From positions 310,001-374,000 of the forward strand of contig CAJWUI010000001.1 of the NCBI GenBank assembly GCA_913047695.1: a stretch of 64,000 bases of DNA, read 5' to 3'. This document shows, in pieces, positions 9,851-18,609 of this stretch (position 1 is its first letter; every line of letters starts with the position of its first letter). A model generated the notes under the pieces. It saw only the letters and a list, made by a program, of their open reading frames with translations. It did no database searches and was not told the origin of the DNA. Origin of the DNA: an uncultured Bacteroidota bacterium (lineage in GTDB: Bacteria > Bacteroidota > Bacteroidia > Flavobacteriales > Flavobacteriaceae). The position numbers and the translations under genes are program-made.

Positions 9851-9883
9851 AAAAAGGGTTACTTGGAGAGTAACCCTTTTTTT
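9851..9883 (-). terminator. Intrinsic terminator downstream of the OmpA-family gene
   Basis: The stem arms AAAAAGGGTTAC (9851-9862) and GTAACCCTTTTTT (9870-9882) enclose a 7-nt loop. T runs are present on both strands, so it could work in either direction. Position just after the minus-strand ompA-like stop at 9900 indicates it terminates that transcript before yggS. Confidence 0.85.
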
Positions 9884-9899
9884 GAAAAAGTAAGTATGA

Positions 9900-10751
9900 T
9901 TATTGAGCTGACTGCATGCCTTGATCAATAAGATCATAAAATTGATCTAATTTTGGCAACACTACAATTCTAGTTCTTCTATTTTTCGCACGATTAGACG
10001 CGGTATCATTATCTGCGACTGGTAAGTAATAACTTCGTCCAGCAGCTGTCATTCTTGAGGGTGCTACTCCAAAATCTTTTTCTAAAATTCTTACGACAGC
10101 TGTAGCACGCTTAACAGAGAGTTCCCAATTGTCTTGAATCCCCTCAATTTTTATAGGAACGTTATCAGTATGTCCTTCGACCATAAACTCAATATCAGGT
10201 TTCTCATTTACAACCTTAGCAACCTTTCCTAAAACTTCTTTTGCCCTAGATGTTACAGTATAGCTTCCACTTCTAAAAAGTAGCTTATCTGATATTGAAA
10301 CATAGACAACGCCTTTTTCAACATTTATCTCAATATCTTCATCGCTAAGATTACCTAAAACACCTTTAAGACTAGTTACTAGAGCTAGCGTAACTGAATC
10401 TTTTTTCGTTACTGCGTCTTGCATTTTTTGGATTCTAACATCTTTTTCTTTCATACTCTCGAGTGACATTTCAAGATTTTCAGCACCTTTTTTTGAAAGT
10501 GTAGTTAGGTTTCCAATATTATCAATTAGATCTTGATTATTTTCTTTTAAGAACTTATTCTGTTCTGTAAGAGTAGCAAGTTGTGCTAACGCTGCTTCCT
10601 TTTCTTCGCTGGTTGCATTTAATTTAACTGTAGTCGAGTCTAATAGATCTTTTGTATTTTGCTGTAATTCTTCTAATTCTGTGAATTTTTTCTGCGATAC
10701 ACATGATGCAATTAAAATTCCAGATATCGCTAAAGTCAAAGCTCTTTTCAT
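9900..10751 (-). CDS. OmpA-family outer-membrane lipoprotein
   Basis: About 283 residues. The start at 10751 gives MKRALTLAISGILIASC, a lipoprotein signal with the lipidated Cys at 17; the longer track start puts charged residues before the signal and is unlikely. Residues ~20-110 are a coiled coil (LEELQQNTKDLLDSTT...). The C-terminal ~130 residues are an OmpA/MotB peptidoglycan-binding domain: VEGHTDNVPI, then NRAKNRRTRIVV. It probably links outer membrane to peptidoglycan. It is followed by its own terminator. Confidence 0.93.
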   Translation of the reverse strand: MKRALTLAISGILIASCVSQKKFTELEELQQNTKDLLDSTTVKLNATSEEKEAALAQLATLTEQNKFLKENNQDLIDNIGNLTTLSKKGAENLEMSLESMKEKDVRIQKMQDAVTKKDSVTLALVTSLKGVLGNLSDEDIEINVEKGVVYVSISDKLLFRSGSYTVTSRAKEVLGKVAKVVNEKPDIEFMVEGHTDNVPIKIEGIQDNWELSVKRATAVVRILEKDFGVAPSRMTAAGRSYYLPVADNDTASNRAKNRRTRIVVLPKLDQFYDLIDQGMQSAQ

Positions 10752-10799
10752 AATTAATTTGTTTAAATATTTTATAATGTGCAATTTAAACGAATTTAT

Positions 10800-11804
10800 T
10801 TAATTTTTTTGGTTTAAATCACCGAAATATGTGAAGCCTCTGATAAAATATGCATATAAAATGTTCTTATATTTATAATAATCTGGTTTTTTTCTTATTT
10901 TATTTTCCTTGAGAGCGAACCTTCTGAACGAAATAATGAATGCAATATGTGCGCGTAAAATTGAAATAAAATTCAATAATTTTAGAGAAAACAGATAATA
11001 TAAAGCGATAGCAGCATTTATTAACATACGCGAAATTAAAATGCTAGATTTATGTTTTCCAGGAAGATTTTTCATCAACATGAAAAGGGAATTTCTGTGG
11101 TTTAAGTAAGTTTTGTTAGGGGATTTTGGTAAAGTCACACCACCTATATGAAATACCTTGGACTCTCCTAGGGCATATATTTTGTAATTCTGATTGAAGA
11201 TCCTCCAGCACAGATCAATTTCCTCTTGATGTGCAAAAAAATCACCGTCAAATCCATTAAACTTCCAAAATATTTTACTTTTTATTACGAAACAAGCGCC
11301 GCTGGCCCAAAAAATTTCTTTAGGTGAATTATACTGACCTTTATCAACTTCAATCGTATTGAGGATTCTGCCTCGACAGTAGGGGAAACCATATTTGTCT
11401 ATATAACCTCCAGCAGCTCCAGCATATTCAAAATATTTTTTTTTATTGTAATCTAATATATGTGGTTGAATAACACCTATCTCGCTATTAGACTCAAATT
11501 TCTGGATAATTGGATTAAGCCAATTTTCTGTAACAATTAAATCTGTATTTAACAGCGCATAGTATTTGTTTTTAACAAATTTCAGACCTTTATTATATCC
11601 ATCCGCATAACCATAATTTTTATCTAGTTGAATACAAAGTAAGTCAGGATATTTTGATTTGAACCAGGTCACTGAATTATCAGTTGAACAATTATCAATT
11701 AAGACAACATCTGCCTGAGGACTATTTAAAATTGTATAATCCAAAAATTTTTTCAATAATTCTAAGCCATTAAAGTTTAGAAGAACAACTGCAGCCCGTT
11801 TCAT
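10800..11804 (-). CDS. Family 2 glycosyltransferase
   Basis: A 334-residue GT-A fold enzyme. AAVVLLNFNG at the N-terminus, VLIDNCSTDNS, and LNTDLIV (DxD-like) are typical of the rhamnosyl/N-acetylglucosaminyl transferase-like GT2 group. The segment HQEEIDLCWR carries the catalytic-base region. It ends with hydrophobic and basic helices that could associate with the inner membrane. The start overlaps the preceding gene by 4 bp. The acceptor is unknown. Confidence 0.88.
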   Translation of the reverse strand: MKRAAVVLLNFNGLELLKKFLDYTILNSPQADVVLIDNCSTDNSVTWFKSKYPDLLCIQLDKNYGYADGYNKGLKFVKNKYYALLNTDLIVTENWLNPIIQKFESNSEIGVIQPHILDYNKKKYFEYAGAAGGYIDKYGFPYCRGRILNTIEVDKGQYNSPKEIFWASGACFVIKSKIFWKFNGFDGDFFAHQEEIDLCWRIFNQNYKIYALGESKVFHIGGVTLPKSPNKTYLNHRNSLFMLMKNLPGKHKSSILISRMLINAAIALYYLFSLKLLNFISILRAHIAFIISFRRFALKENKIRKKPDYYKYKNILYAYFIRGFTYFGDLNQKN

Positions 11805-12253
11805 TTATTTTTTGAATAAAAAGGAATAGAATCTATAAACTCAACTTTTTTTTCATTTTGTTTTACAGCACAAAAATAATGATTTAGTCCATTTGTAACC
11901 ATAAGATATGGACATTTGAGTTTAAGATTATATTGAATAATTTGATCAAATGTTTTTTGATTAATTCTTACTGATGGTGATTTACATTCTATTAAAATAA
12001 ATGGTGATAGTTTTTTACTATAAACCAACAAATCAAACCTTTTTTTTAGCCCATAAACATCTATTTGATGTTCAACACTTAGATGAGAAGATGGATAGCC
12101 CTTAGTGTGGACAACGTAATTTATACAATGGACCCTTACCCATTCTTCAGGTGAACAAAAAAGCCATTTTTTGCGTATAGGTTCAAATATATAATGTTTA
12201 TTTTCTATATTTTTAGTTAGCAGATTATATTTTGGGAAATTCAATTTTTTCAC
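11801..12253 (-). CDS. Stand-alone type I restriction HsdR N-terminal-like nuclease domain protein
   Basis: A 150-residue protein resembling the N-terminal nuclease domain of HsdR. YGLKKRFDLLVYS...FILIECKSPSVRI has the D...(E-x-K) arrangement of PD-(D/E)xK nucleases. There is no helicase, hsdM or hsdS nearby, so it is not a restriction system. The track uses a TTG at 12286 overlapping holA. The GTG at 12253 gives MKKLNFPKYN, closer to homologues. It is divergent from holA with only 27 bp between starts. Function is unknown. Confidence 0.8.
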   Translation of the reverse strand: MKKLNFPKYNLLTKNIENKHYIFEPIRKKWLFCSPEEWVRVHCINYVVHTKGYPSSHLSVEHQIDVYGLKKRFDLLVYSKKLSPFILIECKSPSVRINQKTFDQIIQYNLKLKCPYLMVTNGLNHYFCAVKQNEKKVEFIDSIPFYSKNK

Positions 12254-12280
12254 GGTATAAAGTTGCGATAAAATTTTTAG

Positions 12281-13276
12281 ATGCAAGACTACAATAAAAT
12301 ACTGTCGAATATCAAAAAGGAGAAATATTCACCTTTTTATCTTTTATCGGGAAAAGAAACTTATTTTATAGACTCTGTTTCATCCATTCTTGTAAATAAA
12401 ATTGTTCAAGAAGCTTCCAAAGAGTTTGATTTTACAAAATTTTATGGCCAAGACACAAGAGCATCTGATATTATTGAATCTGCAAGGCGTTTCCCGATGT
12501 TATCAAAATACAATCTTATAATAGTTAAAGAGGCTCAAAATATGCGTGCCAACGAGTATGATTATCTTGCAAATTACGTATCCCAACCCTCTAATCATTC
12601 AATAATTATTTTCTGTTATAAACATAAAGAATTTGATAAAAGAAAAAAGCTATATAAAAATGCTGAAGTGTTTGGTGAATGTGGAAATTTTAAAGGTGTA
12701 AGCGATAATCAATTATTTAATTGGATCAAATTAAATGCTTCCAATATCAGATTAGACATCTCTCCCCATGCGATTGAGCTACTAGTATCAAATATTGGAA
12801 ATAATTTAAGTAGGCTTGATAGTGAATTGAAAAAACTGAAAATAATTGTTTCAGATAGTGAAACAGTAGATAAACAACATGTAGAGAAATATATTGGTAT
12901 TAGTAAAGATTATAATACTTTTGAATTGCAGAATGCTATCGGTTTAGGTCATTTTACAAAAGCATTCCAAATTACAAAGTTTTTGAATACTAATCCTCGA
13001 GAAAACCCTGTTTTCCTTATCTTGGGGTCACTGCATAATTACTTTCAAAAACTAATTATGCTGAAAAGCGGTTGTTATGATATGAGTAAAGTTGGTATAA
13101 ACCCTTATTTTTTTGATGAATACAAAATAGCTGCAGAAAGATTTTCGGTAAAACAAATCTTACAGGCACTAGAATATATTATGAAAGCTGATTTAGAATC
13201 TAAAGGTATCGGGGCCTTAAATAAAAAAAACACCACAATTCTTGAAGAATTAGTTTTAAAACTTTTTTCGATTTGA
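12281..13276 (+). CDS. holA: DNA polymerase III delta subunit
   Basis: The clamp-loader subunit that opens the DnaN ring; 331 residues, normal size. YSPFYLLSGKETYFIDSVS is the N-terminal signature of the AAA-like but ATP-independent delta fold. The segment LSRLDSELKKL matches the delta domain II linker, and ALEYIMKADLESKG the C-terminal collar region. Its partner dnaN is at the left edge of the window. It is single and convergent with the E1 gene 8 bp downstream. Confidence 0.93.
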   Translation: MQDYNKILSNIKKEKYSPFYLLSGKETYFIDSVSSILVNKIVQEASKEFDFTKFYGQDTRASDIIESARRFPMLSKYNLIIVKEAQNMRANEYDYLANYVSQPSNHSIIIFCYKHKEFDKRKKLYKNAEVFGECGNFKGVSDNQLFNWIKLNASNIRLDISPHAIELLVSNIGNNLSRLDSELKKLKIIVSDSETVDKQHVEKYIGISKDYNTFELQNAIGLGHFTKAFQITKFLNTNPRENPVFLILGSLHNYFQKLIMLKSGCYDMSKVGINPYFFDEYKIAAERFSVKQILQALEYIMKADLESKGIGALNKKNTTILEELVLKLFSI

Positions 13277-13284
13277 AACTAGGT

Positions 13285-15705
13285 TTATTTATAAGATATG
13301 AGTGGATACTTATTTGGGTTAGAATCATTCATAATTTGGTATGCGGCCTCAAAAATGTCATCTTCAGAGGGTTTCGAAAAATAATCACCATCACCCCCAT
13401 ATGCAGGCCTATGTGCATTTGCAGTTAATAGTTTAGGAGTCGAGTCTAGGAAATTAAATATATTTTGCTTATCAACTAGCTGTTGGAATATATAAGCCGA
13501 AGCCCCACCAGGCACATCTTCATCAACAATCAGTAAGCGATTTGTTTTACTTATACTTTCTTTGATTTGATTTTTTAAATCAAATGGTATTAAACTTTGC
13601 AAATCGATTATTTCGGCCGAAATTCCTTCCTGTAACAATCTTTTTGCCGTATTCACAACAAGTCTTAAAGTCGATCCATAAGATATTATTGTAATATCCT
13701 TTCCCTCTAAAATAGTTTCAATTTCACCTATTGGAATTGTAAATTCTCCCAAATTTTTAGGTAATTTTTCTTTAACCCGATATCCATTTAGAGATTCAAT
13801 GACTATAGCTGGTTGTTTGATCTTCATTAGCATGTTATAAAAACCAGCAGCTTGGGTCATATTCCGAGGAGTCAAAATAAAAATACCTTGAAGCAAATTA
13901 ATTAACCCACCCATTTGAGATCCTGAATGCCAAATACCTTCTAACCGATGGCCTCTAGTCCTTATTATTAAAGGAGCAAACTGCTGTCCTACAGTTCTAT
14001 AACTCATTGTAGCTAAATCGTCACTTAATATTTGTAAGCAGTAAAGAATATAATCTAAATATTGAATTTCTGCTATTGGACGAAGTCCACGATATGCTAA
14101 TCCAATTCCCTGTCCTATAATTGTTGATTCCCTAATACCTGTATCAGAAACTCTATTTTTACCATATTTTTTCTGCATGCCTTCCATCCCCTGATTGACA
14201 TCGCCAATTTTTCCAACATCTTCTCCAAACATAATAAGATTGTCATATTTTTTAAATAATATATCAAAATTGTCTCTTATGATTATTCTACCATCTACCA
14301 TTTTTGATTCTTTTTCAAAAATTGGTTTAGTGCAGTTAATCTTTTCCAAACCTTTTAAAGGATGGCTGTATAAATCAGATGAAATTTTATTTGATACAAA
14401 TTCATATAACTCCTTAAACCATTTTATGTAATTCTCAAATCCGCTGTAATCATACTTCGCAAGAACTAGATTAATTTTTCTGCCGGCAGATATAAGATCC
14501 TTATATCCAATTTCTTCAATTTTTTCTAAGTGAGAATAAATTAAATGTATGTGTGGATCATTATGTGTGATTTTTTTTAGTGTTGATTCAAATTTTATCA
14601 AATTTTCCTTTTCCTTGATAATAGGAGATTGGTAGTTATTCCATGCTTCACGTCTTATATTCCTAACATCACTTACAATTTGTTTTTCTATATCCTCTAT
14701 TTCTAATTCAGTAGCTATACCTTCATTTATTATCCATTCCCTCATTTTAAGGTTGCAGTCATACATTTTTTCCCACTCAAGGCGTGATTTGGATTTATAT
14801 CGTTCATGCGATCCTGACGATGAGTGCCCTAGTGGCTGTGTTAATTCTTTGACATGAATCAAAACTGGAACATGTTCTGACCTTGCGATTTTCGAAGCAA
14901 AATTATATGTCTCTATTAGGCTTAAGTAATCCCATCCATTGACCGATAATATTTCAAAACCTTTTTCAGTATTTGTTCGTTGAAAACCCTTTAGTACTTC
15001 AGAGATACTTTGTTTTGTTGTATGTTCTTCATTTGACACTGAAATTCCATAGCCGTCATCCCATATACTTATTACCATCGGAACCTGAAGAACACCTGCG
15101 GCATTTATAGCTTCAAAAAACATACCCTCACTAGTGCTTGCATTTCCAATTGTTCCCCATGCAATTTCGTTTCCTTTATCAGAAAAATTTTTACTGTTTT
15201 TAATTTTAAGGTTTCTGTAAATTTTTGATGCCTGCGCAAGACCCAATAATCTTGGCATCTGGGAACCTGTTGGCGAAATATCGCCACTATGATTTTTAAT
15301 TTTTAATAAACTCAACCATTCATTATTTTTATTTTTATTTGCTGTCATAAAGTGGCCTCCCATTTGCCTTCCGCCAGACATAGGTTCTCTTTTTAAATCT
15401 AGGTCAGCATATAAGGATGCAAAAATATTTGAAACACTAAGGAGTCCCTGCGCCATAAGAAGAGTCTGGTCTCGATAATATCCTGCTCTATAATCACCTT
15501 TTTTAAAAAAATGGTTCAAGGCTAGTTGAGGCAATTCTTTTCCATCGCCAAAAATTCCAAATTTTCCTTTCCCTGAAAAAACTTCTTTTCTGCCAAGAAC
15601 ACTACATTCTCTGCTAGTTACTGCAATCTTATAATCAGAAATAACTTGGTTTTTAAAGTCCTTAAATGAAATCTTAATTTCTTCGTCTTTATTTTCAACA
15701 CTCAT
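13285..15705 (-). CDS. Fused E1 alpha/beta subunit of a 2-oxoacid (branched-chain type) dehydrogenase
   Basis: A thiamine-diphosphate enzyme of about 806 residues that decarboxylates a 2-oxoacid and passes the acyl group to lipoyl-E2. The alpha half (to ~400) carries the ThDP-binding stretch GNASTSEGMFFEAINAAG...DDGYGIS. The beta half (~475-806) has FGEDVG, GIRESTIIGQGIGLA and LIVDEDVPGGA. The fusion is common in Bacteroidota. No E2 or E3 gene is present, so the substrate (branched-chain oxoacids or pyruvate) is uncertain. Start set at ATG 15705 rather than the TTG at 15717. Confidence 0.9.
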   Translation of the reverse strand: MSVENKDEEIKISFKDFKNQVISDYKIAVTSRECSVLGRKEVFSGKGKFGIFGDGKELPQLALNHFFKKGDYRAGYYRDQTLLMAQGLLSVSNIFASLYADLDLKREPMSGGRQMGGHFMTANKNKNNEWLSLLKIKNHSGDISPTGSQMPRLLGLAQASKIYRNLKIKNSKNFSDKGNEIAWGTIGNASTSEGMFFEAINAAGVLQVPMVISIWDDGYGISVSNEEHTTKQSISEVLKGFQRTNTEKGFEILSVNGWDYLSLIETYNFASKIARSEHVPVLIHVKELTQPLGHSSSGSHERYKSKSRLEWEKMYDCNLKMREWIINEGIATELEIEDIEKQIVSDVRNIRREAWNNYQSPIIKEKENLIKFESTLKKITHNDPHIHLIYSHLEKIEEIGYKDLISAGRKINLVLAKYDYSGFENYIKWFKELYEFVSNKISSDLYSHPLKGLEKINCTKPIFEKESKMVDGRIIIRDNFDILFKKYDNLIMFGEDVGKIGDVNQGMEGMQKKYGKNRVSDTGIRESTIIGQGIGLAYRGLRPIAEIQYLDYILYCLQILSDDLATMSYRTVGQQFAPLIIRTRGHRLEGIWHSGSQMGGLINLLQGIFILTPRNMTQAAGFYNMLMKIKQPAIVIESLNGYRVKEKLPKNLGEFTIPIGEIETILEGKDITIISYGSTLRLVVNTAKRLLQEGISAEIIDLQSLIPFDLKNQIKESISKTNRLLIVDEDVPGGASAYIFQQLVDKQNIFNFLDSTPKLLTANAHRPAYGGDGDYFSKPSEDDIFEAAYQIMNDSNPNKYPLISYK

Positions 15706-15782
15706 AAGTGTTTGCAAAATACAAAAAAAGGTTGCCTTAAATTACGATATAGTCAAATTAAAAAAAGATTTGATTTTAAATA

Positions 15783-18608
15783 TTAAAACCATTTTCGTGT
15801 GAAAAGACTACTTAATGTGCTTAATCTAGGATAAAACAAAAATCTAATTTTTGTTGAATAGAAGTCTTGTGTTGGTTCGAAACCATTTGAAGAGTAAAGA
15901 GGGAAAAACAGTTCAAAATAATCTTGAACAAGATTAAATTTAATTCCAGAATCAAAATAAATTTTAGAATTACGTCCTTGGTTTTTAAGAGTTCCTATGT
16001 CACCGTAAAGTTCAATCCATTTCCAGATTCCTATTGAAGCGTTAATTGATATCATGTAATTATTTGATGAAGACTCATCAAAAAAGGATTTAAATCCACC
16101 TTCTGCAGGAACAAATTGTTGACTCCAAATACCAGTCTCGTCTGATCTGCCTAAATAATCATATCGAAACAGGTAATCAGGTGAACGATTTAGATTGAAA
16201 TCGAAAAATTGGGTTTCAAGTGTATTATGCCAAATAAATTTTCCAGCAAATAAGCGAATTGAAAATTGACGCCCACTCGGAAATAATTTTCTGTATTGGC
16301 TTGTAAAATGAATTTTACCAAATTTGCCAGAGACTTCAAAATTTGATGTTGTTGAAAAAACATTAACAGCATCTGAATTGTTGTATCGATGCAGAAAACT
16401 TAGAACGCTATAATCTGGATTTACTACAATTTCAGGATCTCGTTCTCTAAAAACGTTGTACCATGAAACATTAAACAGCTGCCTCTTATTTGATCTCAAA
16501 TCTAAAGGTCTAAAATACATTGAAAATGAGGGCTGTATAGAAGTGTATCGCAAATTTGTGTTATAATGATAACTTTTACCAGTTATAAAAGCCTGATTAA
16601 GATAATTTTTACTTTTATGATTAATAAATCGATAACGGGTTCTAAAAAATCCTACGTAATCATCCTCTTTAAAAGAGTATTGGGGATGAATATCAAGTTC
16701 AAAAGGTTGATTTTTTACTCTTGTATTATAAATCCTCATTCCAGCAGTAAATCCATCATAAACATTAAAATCTGATATTGGGTGATAAAATAGTTGATTG
16801 CGTTTAAGGTTTTCACTGTCACCATAAAAGGTCAACTTAAGGGGTTTTATACCGTGAGATGAACGCAAGTATTTCCAGTTATTATTTCTGTTTTTTTCAG
16901 GTAGGTATCGATTAGAATTTATTGCTGCAAAATCATATTCCCCGTTTTTAAATTTGAATATAGAGTCATTTCCTGTATAAAAATACCAATGCTCTTTTAA
17001 GATGCTATCATTTTTAATGAAATCTAACTTAAATGGTAATTTTCTTTTATTCTTTTCACTAATGGTTATGGATGTTGTCGTTTTATTTTTCACAGTATTT
17101 TTTATATGGAGATCAAATGCTTCTCTGTCAGATAGATAGTCATTAAAAAACCAATTTAAGTTTTTGTCGGATTTATTTTCCAAAATTGTTTTTAATTTCT
17201 TTTCACCTTTGCCTGACGTATATTCATACAAACTTTCTAATAAGATTCTTTTACCTAAAAATTGATCTAAATAAAACAAACCTGATCCAACATGATATGG
17301 TGAGGTGTAAAGTTCATTGGATTTTGTTAACTTTTCTCTGCCTAATGTGTCTGATTGTTGATTATTTGCATGTTCGCCAAATTCATATATAAAAGAGAAA
17401 CTTTCATTAAATCCAATTTTAGGTGCACTATATCCTTTAAATAGGGGGATTCCTAAAATTTTAAAGTCTTTCAATGCACCAAGAAATTTAGTTTCAGGAT
17501 AAAACTTTTCAACATATTTCATCATTGTGTATGTTTGAATACCACCTGGAATCCAATGATTTTTTCTTTTGTTTATTTCTAAAAGCTCGTGTAAATAAGA
17601 GGCTAAAAAAGCTTTAATAAATTTTGTTTCAAAAATAAATTCTTCACTAAATGGCTTCAAAAATGAAAATGCTTCGCTTATACCTACTAAAGGGTTTTTG
17701 GCATAATCTTTCCTCAGAACTAACAATTTATAATTTTTCAATGGGCCTAAAATGGTCTTTGTAAATGAATAAATTTTTTGCAAAGATTTCTCTAGCTCAA
17801 CTTTTCCATTTTTCTTAGGTAAAATATCGGTTACAATTACGAAACCATCATCAAATACTATCCTTTCAAAGTCATTTTTTTCATCAAAAATAAATTCTGG
17901 GCTTGATAATTCTGCAGCTTCAAATCGGCTTAAAACTAAATTTTCACTATAATTTTTTGTTGAAACGTTAGTTAAGTTAGTGACTAAATTGTAGTTTTTA
18001 GGATATTTCCAATTAATAAAATAATTAGATGGAGGGTTACTATTGTCCCTTAGTCCAAGATTACTATGTAATATCCAATCCCCTTTTTTGAATGGGCTAA
18101 CACTAATAAAAAAATCTCTGATGAATATTTTATTATTCGAATTTATCCCGTATCCAGTAAATTTATCATCTGGAAGTTTAACTTGATATTTTATTGAAAT
18201 ATCAATTCTTTCACCTGGATTTATGGTTTCAATAAGTTTTAATTCAACTATGTCAAGCTGATTCTCAAGCCTTGACCACCTTAATGATTTATTTTCATTA
18301 TTTATACTTTCAATTTTAGTGAAACCAAGTTTATTTTTTGCACTGAAATAAAAACTGCGATTAAATTGGTTTGCCAAATGGTTTACAAGCTGAGACTCTG
18401 TGCCTTCGTATGAATTAGCCCAGTCATTCAAATATATTTTGTCAAGTTTAATATTTGATGTGTTTTTAAATGAAATTGTTTGGGAAATTGTTAATGTTTT
18501 TTCGTTTGAATCTAATTCACTGTCAATATTATATGTTGTTTGAGATATTGCTTTTAGCTGAAGCAAACATATATATATATATAAAAGAAACTTGAATTTA
18601 TAATCCAT
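15783..18608 (-). CDS. M1-peptidase-like domain, apparently without its zinc site, joined to an outer-membrane beta-barrel
   Basis: A 941-residue secreted protein with a signal peptide (about residues 1-22). Residues ~25-500 resemble an M1 aminopeptidase: N-terminal beta-saddle, then a gluzincin domain. Where HExxH is expected (about residue 340) it has HELLE, and the WxxEG motif reads WIPGG, so two zinc ligands appear lost. The last ~320 residues are rich in alternating aromatic strands and end in Phe (TRKWF), as in outer-membrane barrels. Likely a cell-surface binding or processing protein without catalysis. Start codon lies 1 bp after the stop of uvrA in reverse order, so they probably share a transcript. 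Confidence 0.7.
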   Translation of the reverse strand: MDYKFKFLLYIYICLLQLKAISQTTYNIDSELDSNEKTLTISQTISFKNTSNIKLDKIYLNDWANSYEGTESQLVNHLANQFNRSFYFSAKNKLGFTKIESINNENKSLRWSRLENQLDIVELKLIETINPGERIDISIKYQVKLPDDKFTGYGINSNNKIFIRDFFISVSPFKKGDWILHSNLGLRDNSNPPSNYFINWKYPKNYNLVTNLTNVSTKNYSENLVLSRFEAAELSSPEFIFDEKNDFERIVFDDGFVIVTDILPKKNGKVELEKSLQKIYSFTKTILGPLKNYKLLVLRKDYAKNPLVGISEAFSFLKPFSEEFIFETKFIKAFLASYLHELLEINKRKNHWIPGGIQTYTMMKYVEKFYPETKFLGALKDFKILGIPLFKGYSAPKIGFNESFSFIYEFGEHANNQQSDTLGREKLTKSNELYTSPYHVGSGLFYLDQFLGKRILLESLYEYTSGKGEKKLKTILENKSDKNLNWFFNDYLSDREAFDLHIKNTVKNKTTTSITISEKNKRKLPFKLDFIKNDSILKEHWYFYTGNDSIFKFKNGEYDFAAINSNRYLPEKNRNNNWKYLRSSHGIKPLKLTFYGDSENLKRNQLFYHPISDFNVYDGFTAGMRIYNTRVKNQPFELDIHPQYSFKEDDYVGFFRTRYRFINHKSKNYLNQAFITGKSYHYNTNLRYTSIQPSFSMYFRPLDLRSNKRQLFNVSWYNVFRERDPEIVVNPDYSVLSFLHRYNNSDAVNVFSTTSNFEVSGKFGKIHFTSQYRKLFPSGRQFSIRLFAGKFIWHNTLETQFFDFNLNRSPDYLFRYDYLGRSDETGIWSQQFVPAEGGFKSFFDESSSNNYMISINASIGIWKWIELYGDIGTLKNQGRNSKIYFDSGIKFNLVQDYFELFFPLYSSNGFEPTQDFYSTKIRFLFYPRLSTLSSLFTRKWF

Positions 18609-18609
18609 C

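Noticed and set aside
11801-12253. Restriction-modification system
   Set aside because: Only an HsdR N-terminal-like domain is present, with no methylase, specificity or motor subunit.
18560-18590. TA dinucleotide run as a promoter or repeat element
   Set aside because: It lies inside the signal-peptide codons (IYIYI) of the barrel-fusion protein and is explained by coding sequence.
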